This document shows positions 50,873-59,830 of a stretch of 64,000 nucleotides of DNA, one piece after another. The notes under the pieces were generated by a model. The model did not search any database. It saw only the letters and a list, made by a program, of their open reading frames with translations, and was not told the origin of the DNA. A program made the position numbers and the translations under genes. Origin of the DNA: Mixta intestinalis (lineage in GTDB: Bacteria; Pseudomonadota; Gammaproteobacteria; Enterobacterales; Enterobacteriaceae); NCBI RefSeq assembly GCF_009914055.1, contig NZ_CP028271.1, positions 372,001 through 436,000 of the forward strand, in the 5' to 3' direction. Position 1 is the first letter of the stretch. The number at the start of each line of letters is the position of its first letter.

Positions 50873-52720
50873 GTGCTAAACCGTTATCCTTTATGGAAAT
50901 ACATTATGCTGATCGTGGTCATTGCCATCGGTCTGCTGTATGCACTTCCTAACCTGTATGGAGAGGATCCGGCTGTTCAGATCACTGGTGCGCGCGGAAG
51001 CGCCGCCAGTGAGCAAACGCTGGACCAGATCCAAAACGTATTAAAACAAGAAAATATCCAGAGCAAATCCATTGCGCTGGAGCAGGGCGCTATCCTGGCG
51101 CGTTTTGCCAATACGGATGTGCAGCTGCGCGCCCGTGAAGCGCTGCTGAGTGCGCTGGGCGAAGATTATGTTGTCGCGCTCAACCTTGCACCCGCCACGC
51201 CGAAATGGCTGGAAATGCTGGCGGCGCAGCCGATGAAGCTGGGTCTGGACCTGCGCGGCGGTGTACACTTCCTGATGGAAGTGGATATGGATACCGCGCT
51301 CGGTAAGCTGCAGGAGCAGAATACCGACGGTCTGCGCAGCGATCTGCGTGAGAAAGGCATTCCTTATACTAACGTCCGCAAAATTGATAACTACGGCGTA
51401 GAAATCCGCTTCCGCGATAACGCTGCGCGTGATGATGCCGTCAGCTACCTGTCCGGGCGTCATCGCGATCTGGTGATCAACAGCCGTGGCGATAATACGC
51501 TGCGTGCGGTGATGAGTGACGATCGTCTGCGCGAAGCGCGTGAATATGCCGTTCAGCAGAACATCAATATCCTGCGTAACCGTGTTAACCAGCTGGGCGT
51601 TGCCGAGCCGCTGGTGCAACGTCAGGGTGCTGACCGTATTGTGGTGGAGCTGCCGGGTATTCAGGATACTGCACGTGCGAAAGAGATACTGGGCGCTACG
51701 GCAACGCTTGAATTCCGTCTGGTGAATACCGTCGTAGATGCAACCGCCGCCGCTAAAGGCCGTGTGCCGGGGGATTCTGAAGTCAAACAGACGCGCGAAG
51801 GGCAGCCGGTTGTGCTGTATAAACGCGTTATCCTCACCGGCGATCATATTACCGATTCCACTTCCAGCACCGACGAATATAACCAACCGCAGGTTAATAT
51901 TTCGCTCGATAGCGCGGGCGGCAATATGATGTCGAACTTTACCAAAGATAATATTGGTAAACCGATGGCGACGCTGTTTGTTGAATACAAAGACAGCGGT
52001 AAGAAAGACGCTAACGGACGCGCAATTCTGGTTAAGCAGGAAGAAGTTATCAACGTGGCGAATATTCAGTCACGTCTGGGCAACAGCTTCCGTATTACCG
52101 GCATTAACAATCCGAACGAAGCACGTCAGCTTTCGCTGCTGCTGCGTGCCGGTGCGTTGATTGCGCCGATTCAGATCGTTGAAGAGCGTACCATCGGGCC
52201 GACAATGGGCCAGCAGAACATTACCCAGGGTCTGGAAGCGTGTCTGTGGGGGCTGATCGCGTCGATCATCTTTATGGTGGTTTACTATAAAAAGTTCGGT
52301 GTTATTGCGACTGCCGCGCTGGTTGCCAACCTGATCCTGATCGTCGGAATTATGTCGCTGCTGCCGGGCGCAACCTTAACCATGCCGGGCATCGCCGGTA
52401 TCGTGTTGACACTGGCGGTTGCCGTTGATGCCAACGTACTGATAAACGAACGTATCAAAGAAGAGCTGAAGAACGGGCGTACCGTTCAGCAGGCAATTCA
52501 TGAAGGATACAAAGGTGCGTTCTCCAGTATCGTGGATGCCAACGTTACCACGCTGATTACCGCCATCATTCTGTATGCGGTTGGCACCGGCTCCATTAAG
52601 GGCTTCGCCATTACCACCGCGATCGGCGTGGGCACCTCGATGTTCACCGCCATTGTTGGTACGCGTGCCATTGTTAACCTGTTGTATGGCGGCAAACGCA
52701 TCAACAAGCTGTCTATCTGA
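50873..52720 (+). CDS. secD: Protein translocase subunit SecD
   Basis: 615 residues, the E. coli length. GTG start. One N-terminal helix (YIMLIVVIAIGLLYALPNLYG), the DLRGGVHFLMEVD motif and a large periplasmic domain precede the second set of five helices (with GATLTMPGIAGIVLTLAVAVDANVLINERI and the D(A)NV RND motif). It uses proton flow to pull substrates out of SecYEG. secF follows by ten bases. Confidence 0.97.
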   Translation: MLNRYPLWKYIMLIVVIAIGLLYALPNLYGEDPAVQITGARGSAASEQTLDQIQNVLKQENIQSKSIALEQGAILARFANTDVQLRAREALLSALGEDYVVALNLAPATPKWLEMLAAQPMKLGLDLRGGVHFLMEVDMDTALGKLQEQNTDGLRSDLREKGIPYTNVRKIDNYGVEIRFRDNAARDDAVSYLSGRHRDLVINSRGDNTLRAVMSDDRLREAREYAVQQNINILRNRVNQLGVAEPLVQRQGADRIVVELPGIQDTARAKEILGATATLEFRLVNTVVDATAAAKGRVPGDSEVKQTREGQPVVLYKRVILTGDHITDSTSSTDEYNQPQVNISLDSAGGNMMSNFTKDNIGKPMATLFVEYKDSGKKDANGRAILVKQEEVINVANIQSRLGNSFRITGINNPNEARQLSLLLRAGALIAPIQIVEERTIGPTMGQQNITQGLEACLWGLIASIIFMVVYYKKFGVIATAALVANLILIVGIMSLLPGATLTMPGIAGIVLTLAVAVDANVLINERIKEELKNGRTVQQAIHEGYKGAFSSIVDANVTTLITAIILYAVGTGSIKGFAITTAIGVGTSMFTAIVGTRAIVNLLYGGKRINKLSI

Positions 52721-52730
52721 GGAGTAGGTT

Positions 52731-53699
52731 GTGGCACAGCAATATAGTGTTGAACAATTAAACTATGGCCGTAAAGTCCATGACTTTATGCGCTGGGATA
52801 CGCTGGCCTTTACCCTTTCCGGGCTGCTGCTGATCGCGTCTGTTATCATCATGGGCGTGCGCGGTTTTAACTGGGGGCTGGATTTCACGGGCGGTACCGT
52901 CATTGAAATCACCCTGGAAAAACCGGCCGAACTGGATACGCTGCGCGGCGCGCTGGAAAAATCGGGCTTTGTGGAACCGCAGGTGCAGAATTTCGGCAGC
53001 AGCCGCGACGTTATGGTTCGCCTGTCGCCGAATGCAGGCAATGCAGGCCAGGAACTGGGCAATAAGGTCGTTACGGTAATCAACCAGGCTGCCGGTCAAA
53101 ATGCGGCGGTTAAGCGTATTGAGTTCGTCGGCCCCAGCGTAGGCAGTGACCTGGCGCAGGCGGGCGGCATGGCGCTGCTGGTGGCGTTGATCTGTATCCT
53201 GATATACGTTGGTTTCCGTTTCGAGTGGCGTCTGGCGCTCGGTGCGGTGCTGGCGTTGGCGCACGACGTTATCATTACGCTAGGTATCCTGTCGCTGTTT
53301 CATATCGAGATCGATCTCACCATCATTGCTTCTTTGATGTCGGTGATCGGCTACTCGTTGAACGACAGCATCGTGGTATCGGACCGTATCCGTGAGAATT
53401 TCCGTAAGATCCGTCGCGGTACGCCTTATGAGATCTTTAACGTCTCTCTGACGCAGACGCTAAGCCGTACCATTATGACCTCCGCAACAACGCTGGTGGT
53501 GGTACTGATGCTGTTTATCTTCGGTGGCGCACTGCTGGAAGGCTTTTCGCTGACCATGCTGATCGGGGTTTCTATCGGTACGGTTTCTTCTATCTACGTC
53601 GCTTCGGCACTGGCGCTGAAGATGGGGATGAAGCGCGAGCATATGCTACAGCAGAAAGTAGAAAAAGAGGGCGCGGATCAGCCTTCAATTATGCCGTAA
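52731..53699 (+). CDS. secF: Protein translocase subunit SecF
   Basis: 322 residues (E. coli 323). GTG start after GAGGAGTAG. Six helices. GLDFTGGTVIEI and the conserved DSIVVSDRIREN and TLSRTIMTSATTLVVVL motifs are present. It is the partner of SecD. It ends the queA cluster and is followed by a strong terminator. Confidence 0.97.
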   Translation: MAQQYSVEQLNYGRKVHDFMRWDTLAFTLSGLLLIASVIIMGVRGFNWGLDFTGGTVIEITLEKPAELDTLRGALEKSGFVEPQVQNFGSSRDVMVRLSPNAGNAGQELGNKVVTVINQAAGQNAAVKRIEFVGPSVGSDLAQAGGMALLVALICILIYVGFRFEWRLALGAVLALAHDVIITLGILSLFHIEIDLTIIASLMSVIGYSLNDSIVVSDRIRENFRKIRRGTPYEIFNVSLTQTLSRTIMTSATTLVVVLMLFIFGGALLEGFSLTMLIGVSIGTVSSIYVASALALKMGMKREHMLQQKVEKEGADQPSIMP

Positions 53700-53721
53700 G
53701 CGCAGCGTTGTTCGTTACTGG

Positions 53722-53748
53722 AAGGCCGCAGATGATGCGGCCTTTTTT
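53722..53748 (+). terminator. Terminator of the sec operon
   Basis: AAGGCCGCA, loop GATGA, TGCGGCCTTTTTT. Textbook rho-independent terminator. Confidence 0.92.
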
Positions 53749-53785
53749 ATATCCCGATATCGTCAAAAGGCTACATGGACATATA

Positions 53786-54322
53786 TTATTTCAGCGGTTC
53801 CACGCCATGTATCCGGATATAGCCTAATCGCTCAGGCGGCAGGCCGCTCAGACGCAGCGGTATTGGCTGAGCGGCTTTGGGCAGTAACGTATTACGCACC
53901 TCAATGGCTTGTGATAGTGCGCTGTTGCTCAGCGGCTTGCCGGTTGACGCATCCAGTTCACCCCACTCAACGTGCATCCGCAGATTTTGCAGCGGAGCAT
54001 CACCCGCAGAGCGGAGCGTAAGCAGCGCCCGCGTTCCGCTGGCTTCGGGCTCAACGCGCGTCAGCGACAGCATTAGCGGCCCGGCAAGGCTTTCCAGCTC
54101 GACGCGGCTGCTCGCCGCAGGCAACAGCCATGCTCCCTGTGCCGATTGGCTGTTCAGTTTATTCTGCAACTCCAGCGCGCTAGCCTGACGGGACAGCTGC
54201 AATACCTGCTGATTCAGCTTAACTACCTGCCGATCGAGCACCTCGGTTTTAGCTGGCGGCGCGGCACAGCCGCTAAGCAGTGCGACGGTTACTACCGGCA
54301 ATAAAAGAAGCCCTGTTCTCAT
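53786..54322 (-). CDS. yajI: DUF3251 lipoprotein YajI
   Basis: 178 residues with a lipobox (LLSGC, Cys at 19). After a short coiled segment (VLDRQVVKLNQQVLQLSRQASALELQNKL) comes a beta-rich domain (RVELESLAGPLMLSLTRVEPEASGTRALLTL). It matches the E. coli YajI family (DUF3251) in position and pattern. Function unknown; envelope-associated. It is convergent with secF and divergent from nrdR. Confidence 0.88.
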   Translation of the reverse strand: MRTGLLLLPVVTVALLSGCAAPPAKTEVLDRQVVKLNQQVLQLSRQASALELQNKLNSQSAQGAWLLPAASSRVELESLAGPLMLSLTRVEPEASGTRALLTLRSAGDAPLQNLRMHVEWGELDASTGKPLSNSALSQAIEVRNTLLPKAAQPIPLRLSGLPPERLGYIRIHGVEPLK

Positions 54323-54338
54323 TTTTGCTCTCCTCTTA

Positions 54339-54372
54339 ACGCTTTCACTTACATAAGCTTAGGTGAAAGCGT
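54339..54372. repeat. Inverted repeat between yajI and nrdR
   Basis: ACGCTTTCAC (54339-54348) and GTGAAAGCGT (54363-54372), perfect 10-base arms around a 14-base centre. It lies about 20 bases upstream of yajI. It may be an operator or a leader hairpin. Confidence 0.5.
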
Positions 54373-54504
54373 CTGGGAGGGCGAAAAAGCGCGTTACCTG
54401 TGCCACGTCGCACAGAAAAATGCCTTGCCAGCCTGCAGAGGCTTTGGTTGTCATGGGCTTCGGGGTACACTAAGGTTTAATTTTGTGAACCATCAGGATA
54501 TGTC

Positions 54505-54954
54505 ATGCATTGCCCATTCTGTTCCGCTGTGGATACCAAAGTGATTGATTCCCGTCTGGTTGGTGAAGGCACCTCGGTGCGCCGTCGCCGCCAGTGCCTG
54601 GACTGTCATGAACGCTTTACCACTTTTGAAGTGGCGGAACTGGTGATGCCGCGCGTTATCAAAAGTAACGATGTTCGCGAGCCCTTTAATGAAGATAAAC
54701 TGCGTAGCGGTATGGTGAAAGCGCTGGAAAAACGGCCGGTTAGCTCCGATGCGGTTGAGAACGCCATCAGCCATATCAAGACGCAGCTGCGCGCTACCGG
54801 TGAACGAGAAATACCCAGTAAAATGATCGGTAACCTGGTAATGGATGAGCTGAAAAAGCTTGATAAGGTTGCCTACATTCGTTTTGCCTCGGTTTATCGC
54901 AGCTTTGAAGATATTCGCGAATTTGGCGAAGAGATTGCCCGCTTACAGGATTAA
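54505..54954 (+). CDS. nrdR: Transcriptional repressor NrdR
   Basis: 149 residues. The zinc ribbon has CPFC and CLDC (MHCPFCSAVDTKVIDSR, then RRRQCLDCHERFTTFE), followed by an ATP-cone with VIKSNDVREPFNEDKLRSGMVKALEKRPV. It represses ribonucleotide reductase genes in response to dATP/ATP. It precedes ribD with only three bases between, so is probably cotranscribed with it. Confidence 0.97.
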   Translation: MHCPFCSAVDTKVIDSRLVGEGTSVRRRRQCLDCHERFTTFEVAELVMPRVIKSNDVREPFNEDKLRSGMVKALEKRPVSSDAVENAISHIKTQLRATGEREIPSKMIGNLVMDELKKLDKVAYIRFASVYRSFEDIREFGEEIARLQD

Positions 54955-54957
54955 GCC

Positions 54958-56061
54958 ATGCGTGATGAAGAATATATGGCGCGTGCGCTGATGCTTGCGC
55001 GGCGCGGAAGATTTACTACCACCCCCAATCCCAACGTCGGCTGCGTGATTGTACGCGATGGGGAAATCGTCGGTGAGGGCTGGCACCAGCGTGCCGGAGA
55101 ACCGCATGCGGAAGTTCATGCGCTGCGTATGGCGGGCGAGCGAGCCAAAGGCGCTACCGCTTACGTTACGCTGGAGCCCTGTAGTCATCACGGTCGTACG
55201 CCGCCCTGCTGCGACGCGCTGATTGCCGCAGGCATCAGCCGCGTGATAGCTGCGATGCAGGATCCGAATCCTGAAGTTGCCGGACGCGGGTTGTATCGTC
55301 TGCAACAGGCGGGCGTTGAAGTCAGTCATGGCCTGATGATGGCGGAAGCGGAAGCGCTGAATCGCGGTTTTTTAAAGCGAATGCGTACCGGATTTCCGTT
55401 TGTGCAGTTAAAACTTGGAGCGTCGCTGGACGGACGGACGGCGATGGCCAGCGGTGAAAGCCAGTGGATTACCTCACCGCAGGCGCGACAGGATGTACAA
55501 CGCCTGCGCGCGCAGAGTTCAGCGATCCTGAGCAGCAGCGCCACGGTGCTGGCAGACGATCCGGCGTTAACGGTACGCTGGCAGGAGCTGGGCGCGGATA
55601 TTCAGGCGGGCTATCCGGCTGAAAATCTACGTCAGCCGGTACGCGTGATTATTGACAGCCGTAATCGGGTAACGCCACAGCATCGTCTGGTGCAACAACC
55701 GGGAGAGACCTGGCTGGCCCGTCTTCAGGCTGATGAAGAAGTATGGCCGCCCAACGTACGCCAGCTACAGGTGCCACCGCTCGGCGAGCGGCTCGATCTG
55801 GTTTCATTGATGATGGTGCTGGGTAAACAGCAAATCAACCATATTTGGGTAGAAGCGGGCGCGCAGCTCGCCGGTGCGCTGCTGCGTGCTGGCGTCGTGG
55901 ATGAGCTTATCGTCTATCTGGCGCCTAAACTATTAGGCGACAGCGCGCGTGGTCTTTGTGCCCTGCCGGGGCTGGAGCGGTTGCATGATGCGCCCGCTTT
56001 CAGCTTTAGCGAAGTGGCGCAGGTCGGTCCCGATTTGCGTCTGACACTCCGCCCGGTTTAA
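54958..56061 (+). CDS. ribD: Riboflavin biosynthesis deaminase/reductase RibD
   Basis: 367 residues (E. coli 367). The N-terminal deaminase carries zinc motifs PHAEVHALRMAGE and EPCSHHGRTPPCCDALI. The C-terminal reductase includes VKLGASLDGRTAMASGESQWI and WVEAGAQLAGALL. It performs two steps of riboflavin synthesis in the cytoplasm. There is no FMN riboswitch in front of this cluster. Confidence 0.97.
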   Translation: MRDEEYMARALMLARRGRFTTTPNPNVGCVIVRDGEIVGEGWHQRAGEPHAEVHALRMAGERAKGATAYVTLEPCSHHGRTPPCCDALIAAGISRVIAAMQDPNPEVAGRGLYRLQQAGVEVSHGLMMAEAEALNRGFLKRMRTGFPFVQLKLGASLDGRTAMASGESQWITSPQARQDVQRLRAQSSAILSSSATVLADDPALTVRWQELGADIQAGYPAENLRQPVRVIIDSRNRVTPQHRLVQQPGETWLARLQADEEVWPPNVRQLQVPPLGERLDLVSLMMVLGKQQINHIWVEAGAQLAGALLRAGVVDELIVYLAPKLLGDSARGLCALPGLERLHDAPAFSFSEVAQVGPDLRLTLRPV

Positions 56062-56150
56062 CGCCCTGCGGAAAAGCGGAAGCAGAGTGCGAAAGAGTGT
56101 GATAGAATCCGCCCCCCTGCGGGGCTAATAAGAACCCTGAAAGGAAAACT

Positions 56151-56621
56151 ATGAAAATTATCGAAGCTGCTGTTGCCACGCCGGAAGCGAAAGTTGCCAT
56201 TATTATCGCGCGTTTTAACAACTTTATTAATGACAGCCTGCTGGAAGGTGCAATCGATGCGTTGAAACGCATCGGCCAGGTGAAAGATGAAAACATCACC
56301 GTGGTCTGGGTGCCAGGCGCCTATGAACTGCCGATAACAGCACGCGCCGTTGCTAAAGCGGGCAAACATGATGCCGTTATCGCGCTGGGTACCGTTATTC
56401 GCGGCGGCACAGCGCACTTCGAATTTGTTGCCGGTGAAGCCAGCTCTGGCCTTGCCAGCGTCGCTATGAACAGCGACATCCCGGTCGCCTTTGGCGTCCT
56501 GACTACGGAAAATATCGAGCAGGCGATTGAACGCGCCGGAACCAAAGCGGGCAATAAAGGTGCGGAAGCCGCACTGACCGCGCTCGAAATGATCAATGTA
56601 TTGAAAGCCATCAAAGCCTGA
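56151..56621 (+). CDS. ribH: 6,7-dimethyl-8-ribityllumazine synthase
   Basis: 156 residues, the E. coli length. AIIIARFNNFINDSLLEGA, the VWVPGAYELPI loop, VIALGTVIRGGTAHFEFVA (with the catalytic His) and VAFGVLTTENIEQAIERAGTKAGNKGAEAA are conserved. It makes lumazine from the RibD and RibB products and forms 60-mer shells in many bacteria. GAAAGGAAAACT precedes the ATG. nusB follows by 19 bases. Called ribE in E. coli. Confidence 0.97.
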   Translation: MKIIEAAVATPEAKVAIIIARFNNFINDSLLEGAIDALKRIGQVKDENITVVWVPGAYELPITARAVAKAGKHDAVIALGTVIRGGTAHFEFVAGEASSGLASVAMNSDIPVAFGVLTTENIEQAIERAGTKAGNKGAEAALTALEMINVLKAIKA

Positions 56622-56640
56622 TTTTTGTAAGGGGATTTTT

Positions 56641-57060
56641 GTGAAACCTGCTGCTCGTCGCCGCGCCCGTGAGTGTGCTGTCCAGGCGCTTTACTCCTGG
56701 CAGTTGTCCCATAATGACATTGCTGATATTGAATATCAGTTTCTCGCGGAACAGGATGTCAAAGATGTTGATATCAACTATTTCCGCGAGCTGCTGGCTG
56801 GCGTTGCGACCAACAGCGCATACCTTGATGGTCTGATGACGCCTTACCTGTCGCGCAAGCTGGAAGAGCTGGGCCAGGTGGAAAAAGCTATCCTGCGTGT
56901 TTCTCTCTATGAACTGAGTAAACGTAGCGATGTACCTTATAAAGTGGCGATCAATGAAGGTATTGAGTTGGCAAAAGTATTCGGTGCTGAAGACAGCCAT
57001 AAGTTTGTTAACGGTGTTCTGGATAAAGCCGCTCCACAAATCCGCCCCAACAAGAAGTAA
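56641..57060 (+). CDS. nusB: Transcription antitermination factor NusB
   Basis: 139 residues, the E. coli length. It has the all-helical NusB fold, starting RRRARECAVQALYSWQLSHNDIADIE. GTG start. It binds boxA RNA with NusE (S10) for rRNA antitermination. A terminator follows before thiL. Confidence 0.97.
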   Translation: MKPAARRRARECAVQALYSWQLSHNDIADIEYQFLAEQDVKDVDINYFRELLAGVATNSAYLDGLMTPYLSRKLEELGQVEKAILRVSLYELSKRSDVPYKVAINEGIELAKVFGAEDSHKFVNGVLDKAAPQIRPNKK

Positions 57061-57067
57061 TCAATCG

Positions 57068-57092
57068 AGGCCGGAGTTTCTCCGGCCTTTTC
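57068..57092 (+). terminator. Terminator between nusB and thiL
   Basis: AGGCCGGA, loop GTTTC, TCCGGCCTTTT. It separates the nrdR-ribD-ribH-nusB unit from thiL and pgpA. Confidence 0.85.
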
Positions 57093-57117
57093 CTTTCAGG
57101 TTCAGCGGAATTTCATT

Positions 57118-58095
57118 ATGTCATGTGGCGAATTTGAACTGATCGCGCGTTATTTTAATCGCGTGACAAGCTCACGTCGCGATGTGGAAAAGGGTATCGG
57201 CGACGACTGTGCATTACTGAACGTGCCGGAAAAGCAGACCCTGGCCATCAGTACCGACACGCTGGTGGAAGGCGTCCACTTTCTGCGCGACATCCATCCT
57301 GCCGATCTCGGCTATAAAGCGCTGGCGGTTAACCTAAGCGATCTGGCTGCGATGGGCGCCGATCCTGCCTGGCTGACGTTAGCGCTGACACTGCCGGAGG
57401 TCGATGAGGAGTGGCTGAAGGCGTTTAGCGACAGCCTGTTTGAACTGCTGGACTACTACGATATGCAGTTAATCGGCGGCGATACCACGCGCGGCCCGCG
57501 TAGCCTGACGCTGGGTATTCATGGCCTGGTGCCTGCCGGACGTGCGCTGCGACGCAGCGGAGCGCGACCGGGCGACTGGATTTATGTCACCGGCACGCTG
57601 GGCGACAGTGCGGCGGGCCTGGCGCTGTTGCAGCATCGCGAACGTATTACCGATCCGGCGGCGCATGAGGCGTTAATTAAACGTCATCTGCGTCCGATGC
57701 CGCGTATCCTGCAAGGGCAGGCACTACGTAATTTAGCCAGCGCGGCGATTGATATTTCCGACGGCCTGGTTTCCGATTTAGGCCACATTCTGAAGGCCAG
57801 CGAATGTGGCGCACGCGTTAACCTTGATGCGCTGCCGATCTCTTCCGTGCTGCGTGACCATTTTCCTGTGGAGCAGACGCAGCGCTGGGCGCTAAGCGGC
57901 GGCGAAGATTATGAGCTCTGCTTTACCGTGCCGGAGATTAATCGCGGCGCGCTGGATGTGGCGCTGGGTAATCTGGGCGTGCCTTATACCTGTATCGGGC
58001 AGCTGGGGCCTGAATCGGAAGGTCTGGTGCTGTTAGAAGAGGGCAAGCCAACAACCCTCAAGCTGAAAGGATTTGATCACTTTGACGCGCGATAA
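57118..58095 (+). CDS. thiL: Thiamine-monophosphate kinase
   Basis: 325 residues (E. coli 325). GIGDDCALLNVPEKQTLAISTDTLVEGVHF, YKALAVNLSDLAAMGADPAWLTL, IGGDTTRGP and ISDGLVSDLGHI are ThiL hallmarks with metal-binding aspartates. It phosphorylates thiamine phosphate to the diphosphate. The stop lies within pgpA (23-base overlap). It sits behind a terminator, so a promoter probably lies in the 57-base gap or there is read-through. Confidence 0.96.
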   Translation: MSCGEFELIARYFNRVTSSRRDVEKGIGDDCALLNVPEKQTLAISTDTLVEGVHFLRDIHPADLGYKALAVNLSDLAAMGADPAWLTLALTLPEVDEEWLKAFSDSLFELLDYYDMQLIGGDTTRGPRSLTLGIHGLVPAGRALRRSGARPGDWIYVTGTLGDSAAGLALLQHRERITDPAAHEALIKRHLRPMPRILQGQALRNLASAAIDISDGLVSDLGHILKASECGARVNLDALPISSVLRDHFPVEQTQRWALSGGEDYELCFTVPEINRGALDVALGNLGVPYTCIGQLGPESEGLVLLEEGKPTTLKLKGFDHFDAR

Positions 58096-58579
58096 GGATC
58101 TGGCGAAAAGCCGCCTGCGGCTGAGTAATCCCTGGCATCTGCTGGCTACCGGTTTTGGTAGCGGCCTGAGCCCTTACGTGCCGGGCACTATGGGATCGCT
58201 GGCGGCGATTCCGTTCTGGTGGCTGATGAGCTTTTTGCCGCAGGATATCTACTCGCTGCTGGTGATGTTTGGCATCTGCATTGGCGTTTACCTTTGTCAC
58301 CGCACCGCAAAGGATATGGGTGTTCACGATCATGGCAGCATCGTCTGGGATGAGTTCATCGGTATGTGGATCACGCTGATGGCGATTCCGACGATGAGCT
58401 GGCAGTGGGTGCTGGCCGGTTTCCTGATTTTCCGCGTACTGGATATGTGGAAACCCTGGCCGATTCGCTGGTTCGATCGTAACGTTCACGGCGGCATGGG
58501 GATTATGGTGGATGATATCATTGCGGGCATCATTTCTGCGGGCATCCTCTATTACGCCGGGCTTCATCTGTCGCCGTAA
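58073..58579 (+). CDS. pgpA: Phosphatidylglycerophosphatase A
   Basis: 168 residues from TTG 58073, aligning with the E. coli start; a second TTG at 58082 is also in frame and better spaced from AAAGG. Features are LSNPWHLLATGFGSGLSPYVPGTMGSLAA, the acidic HDHGSIVWDEFIGMW and helices thereafter. It removes phosphate from phosphatidylglycerol phosphate in the inner membrane. Translation is probably coupled to thiL. Confidence 0.95.
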   Translation: MITLTRDKDLAKSRLRLSNPWHLLATGFGSGLSPYVPGTMGSLAAIPFWWLMSFLPQDIYSLLVMFGICIGVYLCHRTAKDMGVHDHGSIVWDEFIGMWITLMAIPTMSWQWVLAGFLIFRVLDMWKPWPIRWFDRNVHGGMGIMVDDIIAGIISAGILYYAGLHLSP

Positions 58580-58593
58580 GCCAGGCCGAAGTG

Positions 58594-58640
58594 CTGAACT
58601 GTGTCGTCGGACACAGTTCAGATTATTACATCTTTTAATA
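58594..58640 (+). terminator. Strong hairpin after pgpA
   Basis: CTGAACTGTGTC (58594-58605), loop GTCG, GACACAGTTCAG (58610-58621). A perfect 12-base stem, followed by ATTATTACATCTTTTAAT, a diluted T tract. Probable end of the thiL-pgpA RNA. Confidence 0.7.
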
Positions 58641-58796
58641 CGCCGCCTTGCCTGTCTCTCTGGTCTTATCCCTGTCCTCTTTTTCTTCAGTCTGGTTTAT
58701 GCGGAGTTACTTAATTTTCGTCGTGAAATATGTGAATGTTTTAACATTCCCTGATTGCCAGAGCGAGTAAGATGACCATTTTTTAGGGAGATACAT

Positions 58797-59723
58797 ATGA
58801 CCCGGCGTTACCTCGACTGCTCTGCCTCTGAGCTGGCTCAGTTACAGGGAAAGACGTTGCTTGAATCGTTGCGGCAAAGCGAAGGACGGATAGTGGTAAG
58901 CGAAACCATTGCTGCCGTACAGCCTCTGTTAATGACCATTACTAACGCTGAACTGGCTGCCAGTCAGGGCGCCGATCTGCTACTGCTTAATATGTTTGAT
59001 GCCGAGCATCCCCATATTCAGGGGATGCCTGATGGTATCGCCGATGAAGAGATGATTCGCGAGCTACAGCGCCTCACCGGGCGCGTAATCGGCGTTAATC
59101 TTGAGCCGGTGGCGCCTGATTTTGGCAGTACCCATCGTGAATTTTGGGCGATTAAGCAGGGGCGGCTGGCGACAGCAGAAAACGCTGTGCGCCTGCGTGA
59201 TATGGGTGCCAAATTTATCGTGCTAACAGGTAATCCCGGCAATGGCATCAGTAATGAGGCTATCGTGACGTCCATACAGCATATTCGTCAGGCGGTAGGA
59301 GACGATTTGGTGATCGTGGCCGGTAAAATGCACGCCGCAGGCATTCTGCCGGTGCGTGGAGAAAAGCTGATTACTATGGCGGACTGTGATGAGTTTATGA
59401 GCCATGGCGCGGATATCGTACTGCTGCCTGCGCCAGGAACCGTGCCCGGTATTACTCAGGAGTATGCCGAAACGCTGATCACCCATATTCATCGCCAGGA
59501 TAAAATGGCGATGACGGCAATTGGCACCTCGCAGGAGGGAAGCAGCGTTGAGACGATCCGCCAGATCGCGCTAATGAGTAAAATGGCCGGAGCCGATCTG
59601 CATCATATTGGTGATACCGGTTTTGTCGGCATCGCCATGCCGGAAAACATTCAGGCTTATAGCGTCGCTATCCGTGGCGTGCGTCATACCCTGGCGCGAA
59701 TGGCGCGATCGATTAATCGTTAG
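58797..59723 (+). CDS. TIM-barrel protein of unknown function (DUF7916-like)
   Basis: 308 residues. Recurring strand-loop motifs fit a TIM barrel: GRIVVSETIAAVQPLL, TNAELAASQGADLLLLNMFD, GVNLEPV, KGRLATAEN-like QGRLATAENA, FIVLTGNPGNGISN, IVAGKMHAAG, GADIVLLPAPGTVPGI and TAIGTSQEG, ending in RGVRHTLARMARS. I remember this family from Firmicutes and Enterobacteria, often beside phosphotransferase genes and sometimes mislabelled PEP phosphonomutase. No PTS gene is near here. GGGAGATAC precedes the ATG. It is inserted between pgpA and dxs relative to E. coli. Enzyme activity is unknown. Confidence 0.75.
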   Translation: MTRRYLDCSASELAQLQGKTLLESLRQSEGRIVVSETIAAVQPLLMTITNAELAASQGADLLLLNMFDAEHPHIQGMPDGIADEEMIRELQRLTGRVIGVNLEPVAPDFGSTHREFWAIKQGRLATAENAVRLRDMGAKFIVLTGNPGNGISNEAIVTSIQHIRQAVGDDLVIVAGKMHAAGILPVRGEKLITMADCDEFMSHGADIVLLPAPGTVPGITQEYAETLITHIHRQDKMAMTAIGTSQEGSSVETIRQIALMSKMAGADLHHIGDTGFVGIAMPENIQAYSVAIRGVRHTLARMARSINR

Positions 59724-59779
59724 TGGCGAGCATCTGCCGCAACGCAGGCGCGTTGGGTTATGTTACCGTTGATAAAATA

Positions 59780-59815
59780 AAAGCTCAGGGAGAGGGCCTC
59801 CGCTGAGCTTTTTTC
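59780..59815. terminator. Bidirectional terminator between the TIM-barrel gene and dxs
   Basis: AAGCTCAG (59781-59788) pairs with CTGAGCTT (59803-59810), with A-rich DNA before and TTTT after. It lies between convergent genes. Confidence 0.85.
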
Positions 59816-59830
59816 TCGATGCGAGGGAAA

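Noticed and set aside
54339..54400. ERIC repeat between yajI and nrdR
   Set aside because: A short resemblance (CTTACATAAG and CTGGG) is present, but the full ERIC arms are missing.
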